NCBI GenBank assembly: GCA_002358575.1
Contig: DEPD01000082.1
Location: forward strand, 44,885 to 84,914
DNA from: Lachnospiraceae bacterium UBA3401
Lineage (GTDB): Bacteria > Bacillota > Clostridia > Lachnospirales > Lachnospiraceae
Direction: 5' to 3'
DNA: 40,030 nucleotides
The notes under the pieces were generated by a model, which saw only the letters and a program-made list of their open reading frames with translations, ran no database searches and was not told where the DNA came from. Shown here piece after piece: positions 1 to 9,090 of this stretch. The position numbers were made by a program, and so were the translations under genes. Every line of letters starts with the position of its first letter. Within the stretch, counting starts at the first letter, position 1.

Positions 1-60
1 TTTGCATGGCTTGATGCTTGTAACAAGAAGCCGAAGGCTGAACTGTTACGAGAATTGTGA
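1..60 (+). CDS. Possible 3' end of an upstream gene
   Basis: Frame 1 is open from the first base and stops at 58-60, reading FAWLDACNKKPKAELLREL. The composition is plausible for a protein C-terminus and a promoter follows directly, but 19 residues do not identify a family. The stretch CTTGTAACAAG at 18-28 also occurs in the palindromic element at 11960, so this could instead be a non-coding repeat fragment. Confidence 0.3.
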   Translation, partial: FAWLDACNKKPKAELLREL

Positions 61-77
61 AAAATCTCAAGAAAGAC

Positions 78-106
78 TTTACAAATAGAAAAAAATTTTT
101 TATAAT
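78..106 (+). promoter_or_regulatory. Sigma-A-type promoter of gltBD
   Basis: TTTACA (78-83) and a perfect TATAAT (101-106) are separated by 17 bp. Transcription should begin near 113, giving a leader of about 245 nt before gltB. No other convincing promoter was seen between here and 358. Confidence 0.75.
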
Positions 107-139
107 ATAAAAAGCGTAAAGAAATAAAAGATGGATTTA

Positions 140-184
140 AAGCAACCAAAGACGGTTTGTAGCTGTTTTTTTGGTTGCTTTTTT
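140..184 (+). terminator. Terminator-like hairpin in the gltB leader (candidate attenuator)
   Basis: An 11-bp stem (140-150 with 170-180) ends in a run of six T (179-184), a typical intrinsic terminator shape. It lies about 30 nt downstream of the predicted start site and upstream of gltB, so transcripts must read through it. A competing small hairpin, AACC-(AAAGAC)-GGTT (144-157), uses part of the 5' arm. Its six-base loop has A at position 1 and G at position 4, as in ANTAR-binding RNAs. Antitermination is inferred. Confidence 0.55.
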
Positions 185-270
185 ATGCACAGAGGCACGT
201 AAGGAAATTAGCAGCTATGCTGCACGTGCCCAGCACGGCGAGTAGGGGAAATAGTATTCCCCTACTCGAT
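180..270 (+). repeat. Dispersed palindromic repeat, family 1, copy 1
   Basis: This copy contains a nested hairpin (GGCACGT 194-200 with ACGTGCC 224-230, inner GCAGC/GCTGC 211-223) followed by a perfect 12-bp stem (239-250 with 257-268, core CGAGTAGGGGAA, loop ATAGTA). The reverse complement of 36206-36301 aligns over the whole unit, including the outer TTTTTTATGCACA and the closing CTACTCGATT. It sits in the gltB leader. Confidence 0.75.
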
Positions 271-275
271 TGCGT

Positions 276-314
276 ACAGCCGCATGAGGAAATATGCCGC
301 TTTGCGGCGGCTGT
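276..314 (+). other. Competing hairpins just upstream of gltB
   Basis: ACAGCCGC (276-283) can pair with GCGGCTGT (307-314), while GCCGC (296-300) can pair with GCGGC (304-308). The two stems share bases 307-308 and are mutually exclusive. They lie about 40 nt before the gltB start codon, so they could affect ribosome access. The function is inferred. Confidence 0.45.
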
Positions 315-357
315 CGTGAGTATAACAATTTCTAAGGAAAGAGAAGGAGAGAATAAG

Positions 358-3300
358 ATGTTTGATGCAAAGAGGAATGTTCCACAAGCGCCGCTTTACA
401 GGGCAGAATTTGAACATGACAACTGCGGTATTGGTGCGGTTGTGAACATCAAGGGGACAAAGACGCGCGAGACTGTGGAGAATGCTCTAAAAATTGTAGA
501 GAATTTGGAACATAGAGCTGGAAAAGACGCAGAGGGAAAAACTGGTGACGGTGTGGGCATCTTGGTACAAATCTGCCATGACTTTTTTGTCAAGGTTACG
601 AAACCCCTTGAAATTGTGCTTGGCGGTGAACGTGAGTACGGTGTAGGCATGTTTTTCTTTCCACAAGATGAGCTTAAGAGAAATCAGGCAAAAAAGATGT
701 TTGAGATTATTGTGGAAAAGGAAGGGTTGGAATTTCTGGGGTGGCGGGAGGTCCCTTGCGTGCCAGCCGTTCTCGGACATAAGGCAGTGGAGTGTATGCC
801 TTGTATTATGCAGGCATTTATTAAGAAACCGGCAAATGTGGAGAAGGGGCTTGCTTTTGATAGAAGGCTCTACATTGCAAGACGTGTCTTTGAGCAAAGT
901 TCCGACAATACATATGTGGTGTCACTCAGCAGCAGAACGATTGTGTATAAAGGAATGTTTCTTGTAAAACAGCTAAGGACGTTCTTTAAGGATTTGCAGA
1001 GCGCGGATTATATTTCTGCAATTGCAATTGTGCACTCTCGATTTTCCACAAATACAAATCCGAGTTGGGAGCGGGCGCATCCAAATCGTTTTATTGTACA
1101 TAACGGTGAGATTAACACCATTCGCGGCAATGTGGATAAGATGCTTGCGCGCGAGGAAAATATGGAATCTGCGTTTTTGAGTCATGAGTTTCATAAGATA
1201 TTGCCAGTGGTTAACGCGCAGGGTTCTGATTCTGCTATGCTGGACAATACACTGGAATTTCTAGTGATGAGTGGTATGGAGCTTCCGCTTGCAGTTATGA
1301 TTACAATACCAGAGCCTTGGGCGAACAATAAAACAATGTCTCAGCCCAAAAAGGATTTTTATCAGTATTATGCGACGATGATGGAGCCGTGGGATGGACC
1401 TGCGTCTATTTTGTTTTCCGATGGTGATATTATGGGTGCTGTGCTTGACCGCAATGGACTTAGACCATCACGCTATTATATTACTTCTGACGATCAGTTA
1501 ATATTGTCTTCAGAGGTTGGGGTGCTTCCTATTGACGCGGCAAAAATCATTAAGAAGGATAGGCTGCGCCCTGGAAAGATGCTTTTGGTGGACACGGTAA
1601 AGGGCGAGGTGGTTGATGATGATACTCTTAAGGAGAAATATGCAAAAAGTCATCCTTATGGGGAGTGGTTGGATTCTAACCTTGTCACATTAAGAGAATT
1701 AAAGATTCCAAATGTGAGAGTGCCTGCGTTCTCTGACGAGGAGAGACAGCGTATGCAAAAGGCGTTTGGTTACACTTATGATGAATTGCAGACCAGCATT
1801 CTGCCAATGGCGAAAAATGGCGGGGAGAGTATTGGCGCAATGGGGGTTGATACGCCGATTCCAGTGTTATCCAGGACACATCATCAACTGTCACACTATT
1901 TCAAACAACAGTTTGCACAGGTGACAAATCCTCCAATTGATGCAATTCGTGAGGAGGTTGTCACATCAACAACTGTTTATATAGGAAAAGATGGAAACCT
2001 TCTGCATGATACAGAAAAGAATTGCAATGTATTGAAGGTTAACAATCCAATTCTGACGATCACAGACCTATTAAAAATTAAAAATATGAAGCGGGAAGGA
2101 TTTAAGGTCGAGGTTATTCCAATTATTTACTATAAAAATACAAGTTTGGAGCGTGCCATTGACCGCCTGTATGTGGAGGCTGACCGGGCATATCGCGAGG
2201 GCGTTAACATCATTATTCTGTCAGACCGCGGCGTGGATGAAAACCATGTGGCAATTCCTTCTCTACTTGCTGTCTCTGCAATGCAAAAGCATTTGATTCG
2301 CACAAAGAAACGGACAAGTGTCGCGTTGATTATTGAGTCTGCAGAGCCGAGGGAAGTACATGATTTTGCGGCACTTATCGGTTATGGTGCCTGTGCGGTA
2401 AACCCTTATCTGGCGCAGGAGTCTATCAAAGAGCTAATTGACAATGGAATGTTAGACAAGGATTATCACGCGGCAGTTGACGATTACAATGATGCGATTT
2501 TACATGGTATTGTAAAGATTGCCTCCAAAATGGGGATATCAACGATTCAGTCCTATCAGGGTTCTCAGATTTTTGAGGCGATTGGTATTGATGCGGATGT
2601 GGTCAACAAATATTTTACAAACACTGTTTGCAGAGTGGGCGGTATTACTTTACAGGATATTGCAAAGGAAGTGGATGCTTTGCACTCGCTTGCTTTTGAC
2701 CCGCTTGGACTTGCGACAGATTTGACCTTGGATAGTCCTGGGCAGCATAAGTCGCGAGGCGGTGGGGAAGAACATTTGTATAATCCAGCTACAATTCACA
2801 TGTTGCAACAATCTACGCAGAGAGGAGACTATGCACTGTTTAAACAATACTCGAAAATGATTGATGACGAGAATCGTATTCGCAATATTCGTGGATTGAT
2901 GGATTTTAACTATCCGAAAAAGAGCATTCCCATTGATGAGGTGGAGAGTGTGGAGAGCATTGTCACCCGTTTTAAGACAGGGGCAATGTCCTATGGTTCG
3001 ATTTCAAAAGAGGCGCATGAGACGCTTGCGATTGCTATGAATACACTTTATGGAAAGTCCAATTCAGGCGAGGGCGGTGAGGACTTGGATCGCATGGTGA
3101 TTGGTCCTGATGGTCTAAACAGATGTTCAGCAATCAAGCAGGTGGCGAGTGGGCGGTTTGGTGTTACCAGCAAATATTTGGTGAGTGCACAGGAAATCCA
3201 GATTAAGATGGCGCAGGGAGCAAAGCCTGGTGAGGGTGGACATTTGCCAGCGGGAAAAGTGTATCCTTGGGTAGCAAAGACAAGACATTCCACGCCAGGT

Positions 3301-4899
3301 GTTGGTTTGATTTCGCCGCCGCCACACCATGATATTTATTCGATAGAGGATTTGGCACAGTTAATTTATGATTTGAAAAATTCTAATAAAGATGCGCGGA
3401 TTAGTGTGAAGTTGGTATCGGAGGCAGGTGTTGGCACAGTGGCAGCGGGTGTTGCAAAAGCAGGCGCGCAGGTTGTGTTGATATCAGGTTATGATGGCGG
3501 TACAGGCGCTGCGCCAAAGAGTTCCATTCATAATGCTGGGCTTCCGTGGGAGCTTGGATTGGCAGAGACACATCAAACCTTGATTCAGAATGGATTGAGA
3601 AATAAAGTTCGCATTGAGACAGATGGAAAGCTGATGACAGGTCGTGATGTTGCTATCGCTGCAATACTTGGAGCGGAGGAGTTTGGCTTTGCGACTGCGC
3701 CGTTGGTGACAATGGGGTGTGTGATGATGCGCGTGTGCAATCTTGATACTTGTCCAGTAGGGATTGCGACACAAAATCCAGAGCTTCGCAAACGTTTTGA
3801 GGGCAAGCCAGAATATGTTATGAATTTTATGAAGTTTATTGCGCAGGAACTTCGGGAGTACATGGCAAAGCTCGGGGTCAGAACAGTTGATGATTTGGTT
3901 GGACGCACAGATTTATTAAAGATGAAAGAGACGCTTCCAGAGGGGACAGTGAAGCTTGATTTAAGCTTGATTTTAAAGAACCCTTATCAAGCGGAAAAGG
4001 CAGTGTTTGACTCGCGTCATGTCTATGATTTTGAGCTGGAAAAGACATTGGATGAAAAGGTTTTGTTAAAACAGCTTGGCGGCGCGCTTGCGGCTGGAAG
4101 AAAGAAAAGCATTGCGGTGGAAGTCACCAACACAGACCGTTCTTTTGGAACAATTTTTGGTTCTGAAATTACAAAGCGGTATTATAATACGCTGGAGGAG
4201 GATACTTTCCATGTACATTGTAATGGCGCCGGTGGTCAGAGTTTTGGCGCATTTATACCAAACGGTCTTACGCTGGAGTTAGTTGGAGATTCTAATGACT
4301 ATTTTGGAAAGGGCTTATCCGGTGGGAAATTGATTGTTTACCCGCCAAAGGAGAGCCGTTTTAAGGAGGACGAGAATATTATTGTCGGCAATGTGGCACT
4401 GTATGGCGCGACAAGCGGAAAAGCGTTTATTAACGGTGTTGCTGGAGAGCGGTTTTGTGTTAGAAATTCTGGTGCGCTTGCAGTAGTTGAGGGCGTGGGA
4501 GATCATGGCTGTGAGTACATGACAGGTGGGCGCGTTGTGGTGCTTGGCGGCACAGGCAAAAACTTTGCGGCAGGTATGAGTGGCGGTATCGCATATGTGC
4601 TTGACGAGGAAAATGATTTGTATATGCGCATTAACAAAGAGATGATTTCCATGAGCGAGATCACAAATAAATATGATGTGATTGAGTTAAAACAGATGAT
4701 TGAGGAGCATGTAAAATATACCAATTCTGCAAAAGGTAAAGAGATTTTAGAGAATTTTGGTACATATCTGCCGAAATTTAAGAAGATAATCCCTTATGAT
4801 TATGAGCGGATGCTCAAGACCATTGTGCAGATGGAGGAAAAGGGACTTAGTGCAGAGCAGGCGCAGATAGAGGCATTTTACGCCAACACGCACAAGTAG
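358..4899 (+). CDS. gltB: Glutamate synthase (NADPH) large subunit
   Basis: GltB transfers the amide nitrogen of glutamine to 2-oxoglutarate, forming two glutamates with the electrons delivered by GltD. The ATG at 358 follows the purine-rich site AAGGAAAGAGAAGGAGAG; the frame is open further upstream but only through leader DNA. The product is 1,513 residues, the usual bacterial size. Cys23 in HDNCGIG is the class II glutamine amidotransferase nucleophile, after a 22-residue propeptide. The FMN/2-oxoglutarate domain is around residues 800-1180. The 3Fe-4S cysteines appear as GCVMMRVCNLDTC (C1121, C1127, C1132). A glycine-rich beta-helix domain forms the C-terminus. gltD follows 19 bp downstream. 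The leader suggests transcriptional attenuation. Confidence 0.97.
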   Translation: MFDAKRNVPQAPLYRAEFEHDNCGIGAVVNIKGTKTRETVENALKIVENLEHRAGKDAEGKTGDGVGILVQICHDFFVKVTKPLEIVLGGEREYGVGMFFFPQDELKRNQAKKMFEIIVEKEGLEFLGWREVPCVPAVLGHKAVECMPCIMQAFIKKPANVEKGLAFDRRLYIARRVFEQSSDNTYVVSLSSRTIVYKGMFLVKQLRTFFKDLQSADYISAIAIVHSRFSTNTNPSWERAHPNRFIVHNGEINTIRGNVDKMLAREENMESAFLSHEFHKILPVVNAQGSDSAMLDNTLEFLVMSGMELPLAVMITIPEPWANNKTMSQPKKDFYQYYATMMEPWDGPASILFSDGDIMGAVLDRNGLRPSRYYITSDDQLILSSEVGVLPIDAAKIIKKDRLRPGKMLLVDTVKGEVVDDDTLKEKYAKSHPYGEWLDSNLVTLRELKIPNVRVPAFSDEERQRMQKAFGYTYDELQTSILPMAKNGGESIGAMGVDTPIPVLSRTHHQLSHYFKQQFAQVTNPPIDAIREEVVTSTTVYIGKDGNLLHDTEKNCNVLKVNNPILTITDLLKIKNMKREGFKVEVIPIIYYKNTSLERAIDRLYVEADRAYREGVNIIILSDRGVDENHVAIPSLLAVSAMQKHLIRTKKRTSVALIIESAEPREVHDFAALIGYGACAVNPYLAQESIKELIDNGMLDKDYHAAVDDYNDAILHGIVKIASKMGISTIQSYQGSQIFEAIGIDADVVNKYFTNTVCRVGGITLQDIAKEVDALHSLAFDPLGLATDLTLDSPGQHKSRGGGEEHLYNPATIHMLQQSTQRGDYALFKQYSKMIDDENRIRNIRGLMDFNYPKKSIPIDEVESVESIVTRFKTGAMSYGSISKEAHETLAIAMNTLYGKSNSGEGGEDLDRMVIGPDGLNRCSAIKQVASGRFGVTSKYLVSAQEIQIKMAQGAKPGEGGHLPAGKVYPWVAKTRHSTPGVGLISPPPHHDIYSIEDLAQLIYDLKNSNKDARISVKLVSEAGVGTVAAGVAKAGAQVVLISGYDGGTGAAPKSSIHNAGLPWELGLAETHQTLIQNGLRNKVRIETDGKLMTGRDVAIAAILGAEEFGFATAPLVTMGCVMMRVCNLDTCPVGIATQNPELRKRFEGKPEYVMNFMKFIAQELREYMAKLGVRTVDDLVGRTDLLKMKETLPEGTVKLDLSLILKNPYQAEKAVFDSRHVYDFELEKTLDEKVLLKQLGGALAAGRKKSIAVEVTNTDRSFGTIFGSEITKRYYNTLEEDTFHVHCNGAGGQSFGAFIPNGLTLELVGDSNDYFGKGLSGGKLIVYPPKESRFKEDENIIVGNVALYGATSGKAFINGVAGERFCVRNSGALAVVEGVGDHGCEYMTGGRVVVLGGTGKNFAAGMSGGIAYVLDEENDLYMRINKEMISMSEITNKYDVIELKQMIEEHVKYTNSAKGKEILENFGTYLPKFKKIIPYDYERMLKTIVQMEEKGLSAEQAQIEAFYANTHK

Positions 4900-4918
4900 G
4901 ATAGGAGGACATTGTGAA

Positions 4919-6412
4919 ATGGGAAAACCAACAGGATTTTTAGATTACGAGAGAAAAACTTCTATGGCGGAAGCGCCGGGGAAGCGAATTAAACACTTTA
5001 ATGAATTTCATGAGCACCTTCCTATGGAGGAACAACAAAAACAAGGGGCCAGATGTATGGAGTGCGGTGTGCCATTCTGCCAATCAGGAATGACGATTGC
5101 TGGAATGACTTCTGGCTGTCCGCTGCACAATTTAGTTCCAGAATGGAATGACTTGGTTTATACCGGAAATTGGGAGCGCGCTTATAACAGATTGAAAAAG
5201 ACCAATAATTTTCCAGAATTTACGGCGAGAGTGTGCCCTGCGCTCTGTGAAAATGCTTGCACTTGCGGATTGCATGGCGATGCTGTCGCCACAAAAGAGA
5301 ACGAGTATGCTATTATTGAGAATGCCTATAAGACTGGGCTTGCGGCTGCAAAGCCGCCGAAAGTCCGCACAAACAAGACAGTGGCTGTGATTGGAAGTGG
5401 TCCTTCTGGGCTTGCTGTGGCAGACCAGTTAAATAAACGAGGACACAATGTCACTGTGTTTGAGCGCAGTGACCGTCTCGGCGGACTTTTAATGTACGGG
5501 ATTCCAAATATGAAATTGGATAAGCATATTATTGAGCGTAAGATTCGGGTGATGGAGGAGGAAGGCGTGAAGTTTTTTACCAACACAGATATTGGGCGTG
5601 ATGTGAAGTCCAAGAAACTTGTGGAGGGATTTGACAGGATCGTCTTTGCGTGCGGTGCCTCCAATCCAAGAGATATCAATGCGTCTGGAAGGGATGCAAA
5701 AGGGATTTATTTTGCAGTAGACTTTCTGACGGGAGTGACCAAGAGCCTTTTGGATTCTGAACTGGCAGATAATACCTATATCTCCGCAAAAGGAAAAGAT
5801 GTGGTTATCGTTGGAGGCGGTGACACCGGAAATGATTGTGTTGGCACAGCGATTAGACTTGGGGCAAAATCGGTCACTCAAATCGAAATGATGTCCAAAG
5901 CACCGGATACAAGGGCAGCAAACAATCCTTGGCCGGAGTGGCCAAAAGTCTGCAAGATAGACTATGGTCAGGAGGAGGCAATTGCACTGTTTGGGCATGA
6001 CCCACGCATCTATGAATCTACAGTTAAGGAGTTTCTTAAGGATAAGGACGGAAATCTTATCGGTGTAAAAATTGTAAAGCTCACGTGGGAAAATGATCCG
6101 GAAACTGGCAAAAGAAATAGCAAAGAAATCGCAGGAAGTGAGCAGGTATTAGATGCGCAGTTAGTGTTGATTGCAGCAGGATTTCTTGGCAGTCAAAAGT
6201 ATGTCACAGATACGTTTAATTTGGAATTGGACGCTCGTTCCAATGTCAAGACAGAGCCAGGCAGATTTAGGACCAGTGTAGAAAATATCTTTGTCACTGG
6301 AGATATGCACACAGGGCAGTCACTTGTGGTGAAGGCAATTCGGCAAGGACGCGAGTGCGCTAGAGAGGTTGATGAAAGCTTGATGGGGTACTCTAATATG
6401 TATGTTCAATAA
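4919..6412 (+). CDS. gltD: Glutamate synthase (NADPH) small subunit
   Basis: GltD is the flavoprotein half of glutamate synthase. It oxidises NADPH on FAD and passes electrons through 4Fe-4S clusters to GltB. The 497-residue length is typical. N-terminal cysteine motifs are visible (CMECGVPFC, CPALCENACTCG), then the FAD-binding loop GSGPSGLAVADQL near residue 160 and the NADPH-binding loop GGGDTGNDC near residue 300. The start follows GGAGGACATTGTGAA and lies 19 bp after gltB, so the two genes form one transcript. Confidence 0.97.
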   Translation: MGKPTGFLDYERKTSMAEAPGKRIKHFNEFHEHLPMEEQQKQGARCMECGVPFCQSGMTIAGMTSGCPLHNLVPEWNDLVYTGNWERAYNRLKKTNNFPEFTARVCPALCENACTCGLHGDAVATKENEYAIIENAYKTGLAAAKPPKVRTNKTVAVIGSGPSGLAVADQLNKRGHNVTVFERSDRLGGLLMYGIPNMKLDKHIIERKIRVMEEEGVKFFTNTDIGRDVKSKKLVEGFDRIVFACGASNPRDINASGRDAKGIYFAVDFLTGVTKSLLDSELADNTYISAKGKDVVIVGGGDTGNDCVGTAIRLGAKSVTQIEMMSKAPDTRAANNPWPEWPKVCKIDYGQEEAIALFGHDPRIYESTVKEFLKDKDGNLIGVKIVKLTWENDPETGKRNSKEIAGSEQVLDAQLVLIAAGFLGSQKYVTDTFNLELDARSNVKTEPGRFRTSVENIFVTGDMHTGQSLVVKAIRQGRECAREVDESLMGYSNMYVQ

Positions 6413-6553
6413 AAGATTTGCTATTTTGATAGTCTCCTTTTTCTGGTCTTGCAGTTCCTAAATGGTTCAACAGCGTTTGCTGTGGACGTGGCAGATGGAG
6501 ATAAAGATATTGTGAATCGAGTAGGGAAATTTTATCTTCTCCTACTCGATTAG
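6402..6553 (+). pseudogene. Possible remnant of a small secreted-protein gene
   Basis: An ATG at 6402, overlapping the end of gltD, reads MFNKRFAILIVSFF and stops soon after. Shifting frame near 6445 continues as a signal-peptide-like stretch ending GSTAFAVDVADG, then runs to TAG at 6551-6553 inside the palindromic repeat. This looks like a signal peptide broken by a frameshift and truncated by the repeat. No strong ribosome site is visible, and it may be chance. Confidence 0.28.
6515..6551. terminator. Palindromic repeat family 1, copy 2 (core only); likely bidirectional terminator
   Basis: An 11-bp perfect stem (6515-6525 with 6541-6551, AATCGAGTAGG/CCTACTCGATT) lies between the converging gltD and SpoVAF-like genes. 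The core matches the hairpins at 239-268 and 36209-36239, but the longer flanking unit is absent. Its position suggests it stops transcription from both sides. Confidence 0.6.
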
Positions 6554-6564
6554 AACAACTGTTT

Positions 6565-7965
6565 TTATTCTGCGGATTTTGGCAGTCGATGGCGGAAGAG
6601 TGCATGGCTAAGCTTTTGCCAACTAAATGGTATAAGTGGGTAGAGATAGCTCTGACCAGATACCATTTTATTGGTGATAATGGCAGCAAAGAACAGAATA
6701 ATACCTGCGATATAGCCCCAGAACTGGAAAATGGCGGTCAATATCAGGTTTATGAGTCGGAAAAATTTAACGGCATAACCGAGTTCATAGCTGGGGTGTG
6801 TATAATTGGCAATCGCAACAAACGCCATATATAACATAACTTCGGCATTGAACCAGCCACTTTTAACAGAAAATTCGCCAAGTATTAGTGCTGCCATAAC
6901 ACTAAGTGGAGTTGACAACATATTCGGCGTGTTGACTGCCGCAAGCCGCAGACCATCAATGGCAAGCTCTAGAATTAGAAATTGCCATATGAGTGGTACA
7001 TTGATATCTTCCTTTACCACAATGAATTTAAAGGAAGGTGGAATCCAGTCTGGATTCTGCATCATTAGCAGAAAAGTCGGAGTGATAAAATACGTTAGTA
7101 TTAAAATTAAAAAGCGTGAAAGTCTGAGGTACGAACCTGTAACTGGTGGAAAATAGAAGTCGTCGGCTTCCTGTATCATATCCAGTATGCTAATTGGCAG
7201 AATCATAGCGGACGGAGAGTTGTCTACCAAAATAATAATATTTCCTTCTAAAATCTGTGCCGCGGCAGTGTCTGGTCGTTCTGTATATTTAAATTTTGGA
7301 AATGGATTGTACCATTTTGACTTGTAAAGACACTCCGCAAGGCTTTCTTGATTTAGCGTCAATGCATCGACCTTGATATTATTGATGCGGTCTCGTATTC
7401 TTTTTAAAAATTCTTTGTCAACGCGATTGTCCATATAACAGAGCACTATATCTGTTTTGGATGCTTTTCCGGCATTGAGCATCTCCATGCGCAGGTCTGT
7501 GCTTCGGATACGTCGGCGTATCAGCGCTGTATTGAATACAACTGTCTCCACAAAACCGTCTTTGGAACCGCGCAAAACCTTATCTTTTTCAGGTTCAGAT
7601 ACACCGCGGGCGGGATAGGTGCGCGAGTCAATCAGAATGCATTGGTCAAAACCGTCTATGATAATAGCAAATACACCGCAGAGCACGTTTTGTGCAATTT
7701 CGTTAAAATCTTTTGTGAGATCAACCTCGACATAAGGCATGAGCTGATTGAGTTCCTCTGCACTTTTTGGAAGATCTTCAGCTTTTAAACCCATTAGAAA
7801 TTGCAAAAGTTTTTGCATCAGCACATCTTTGCAGAATCCATCAATAAAGTAAAACATAGCATTTTTGTCTCCGATTAGGATATCACGACTCACGATGTCA
7901 AATGATGCTTCTGTGTGAAGCAGTTCTGCCATATATTTTTTATTTTCTTCAAAATTTTGATACAT
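6565..7965 (-). CDS. spoVAF: GerA-family spore germination protein, SpoVAF-like
   Basis: The 466-residue product has the GerA A-subunit layout: a soluble N-terminal half (about 1-275) and several hydrophobic helices (about 285-440). The opening motifs SRDILIGDKNAMFYFIDGF and the later DSRTYPARGVSEPEKDKVLRGSKDG-type segment are characteristic of the SpoVAF branch rather than GerAA nutrient receptors. SpoVAF proteins sit in the spore inner membrane and act in germination and release of dipicolinic acid. The gene is alone here, not in a spoVA operon. A weak AAAGG site precedes the start. Subfamily assignment is by recognition. Confidence 0.82.
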   Translation of the reverse strand: MYQNFEENKKYMAELLHTEASFDIVSRDILIGDKNAMFYFIDGFCKDVLMQKLLQFLMGLKAEDLPKSAEELNQLMPYVEVDLTKDFNEIAQNVLCGVFAIIIDGFDQCILIDSRTYPARGVSEPEKDKVLRGSKDGFVETVVFNTALIRRRIRSTDLRMEMLNAGKASKTDIVLCYMDNRVDKEFLKRIRDRINNIKVDALTLNQESLAECLYKSKWYNPFPKFKYTERPDTAAAQILEGNIIILVDNSPSAMILPISILDMIQEADDFYFPPVTGSYLRLSRFLILILTYFITPTFLLMMQNPDWIPPSFKFIVVKEDINVPLIWQFLILELAIDGLRLAAVNTPNMLSTPLSVMAALILGEFSVKSGWFNAEVMLYMAFVAIANYTHPSYELGYAVKFFRLINLILTAIFQFWGYIAGIILFFAAIITNKMVSGQSYLYPLIPFSWQKLSHALFRHRLPKSAE

Positions 7966-8367
7966 TTAGGATAACCATGCCTTTCTAAGTTATTTAAGTC
8001 TGTTATTGCTAAGAAACTGTGAAGAAATGCAGTTGTATACATTCGTCAATATATGGATTCAGTATATGTCAAAATCTGTATTTCATACATTCTTTTTTAT
8101 CTTTCATACAATCAAAATTTACTTTTCATAGTGTTTCCGATATACTTAAACTATCAATTATTTTTTCATAATTTAATTAAAAATACAACAGTTTATAACT
8201 TTTTACGAATCTTGTTCCAGCGTAGGTAATATTGCCAAACACCTTGATAATACTGGATTTTTGGTAAGACCAATTAAAGTTCTTTCATTTGGAATGCCTT
8301 GAACAAACAAACCATTAAGAAGCGGTAAACGGCTGTTAAAAATAGAGAGGATAGGACAAAATTAAAA
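7966..8367. other. AT-rich divergent intergenic region
   Basis: About 400 bp separate the SpoVAF-like gene (minus) and the LytTR regulator (plus), so both promoters should be here. No confident -35/-10 pair, sigma-G site or LytTR direct repeat could be fixed by eye. AAGAAACTGTGAAGAAAT near 8012 faintly resembles the end of the family-2 palindromic element. No peptide-pheromone gene was seen. Confidence 0.5.
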
Positions 8368-9090
8368 ATGTATCAGATTGCAGTATGTGATGACGAGCCA
8401 GCAGTTTGTGATATGGTGGCGGAGGAAATTAAAAAGTGGAATCAGGATATCAAAGTATTCTGTTTTTATTCTGGGGAAGCACTAATTGACGCATATGATT
8501 TTTATGATGCTGTTTTTCTGGATATTGATATGAAGGGAATCAATGGTATTGAGACGGGCAGAAAGATTCGGGAGCGGGATCATGAGACAAAGATTATCTA
8601 CCTCACGTCTTATCGGGATTATGTGGCGGGTGCGTTTGAAGTGCACGCATTTCAGTATTTGTTAAAACCGATTGCGTCCATACATCTAACACAGATTTTA
8701 GAGGAAATTTTCCAGTATGTGAAAAAGGCGGACAAGAAGAAGCTTCTGGATTTTCACACAAGCGAGGGTGTGGTGTGTGTCGATACGACGGAAATCTGCT
8801 ATTTTGAATTTGTTGATCGGAAAATTAAAATGGTGACTATGCAGCGAACATATTTTATGATAGGGAAAATTAGTAGTGTTTATGACCGTATGCGTTCGAT
8901 GGGGTTTTCTATGCCGCACAAAAGTTTTGTAGTGAATCTGTTGCATGTGAAAAATGTTAGAAATCTTGATATTTTTCTTGATAATGGTGACAGAATCCCG
9001 CTGTCGCAGAAAAAGCAGAAAGTGTGGAAACAAGAACTTACAAATTTTTTGTCAGAGCGGATGGAGCGACAGAGAAGGGAAGTTGAATGA
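8368..9090 (+). CDS. LytTR-family response regulator (AgrA/ComE-like)
   Basis: A 240-residue regulator with an N-terminal receiver (about 1-120; acidic pair D8/D9, phospho-acceptor D52 in AVFLDIDMKG) and a C-terminal LytTR DNA-binding domain (about 136-235). It probably controls genes in answer to the kinase encoded next, whose start overlaps its stop codon by 4 bp (ATGA). The ATG follows AGAGAGGATAGGACAAAATTAAAA, a moderate ribosome site. Such pairs usually respond to peptide signals, but no signal gene is visible nearby. Confidence 0.92.
   Translation: MYQIAVCDDEPAVCDMVAEEIKKWNQDIKVFCFYSGEALIDAYDFYDAVFLDIDMKGINGIETGRKIRERDHETKIIYLTSYRDYVAGAFEVHAFQYLLKPIASIHLTQILEEIFQYVKKADKKKLLDFHTSEGVVCVDTTEICYFEFVDRKIKMVTMQRTYFMIGKISSVYDRMRSMGFSMPHKSFVVNLLHVKNVRNLDIFLDNGDRIPLSQKKQKVWKQELTNFLSERMERQRREVE

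Noticed and set aside
7990..8035. AAGAAACTGTGAAGAAAT as a fifth family-2 element
   Set aside because: Only one end is recognisable, with several mismatches and no partner arm.
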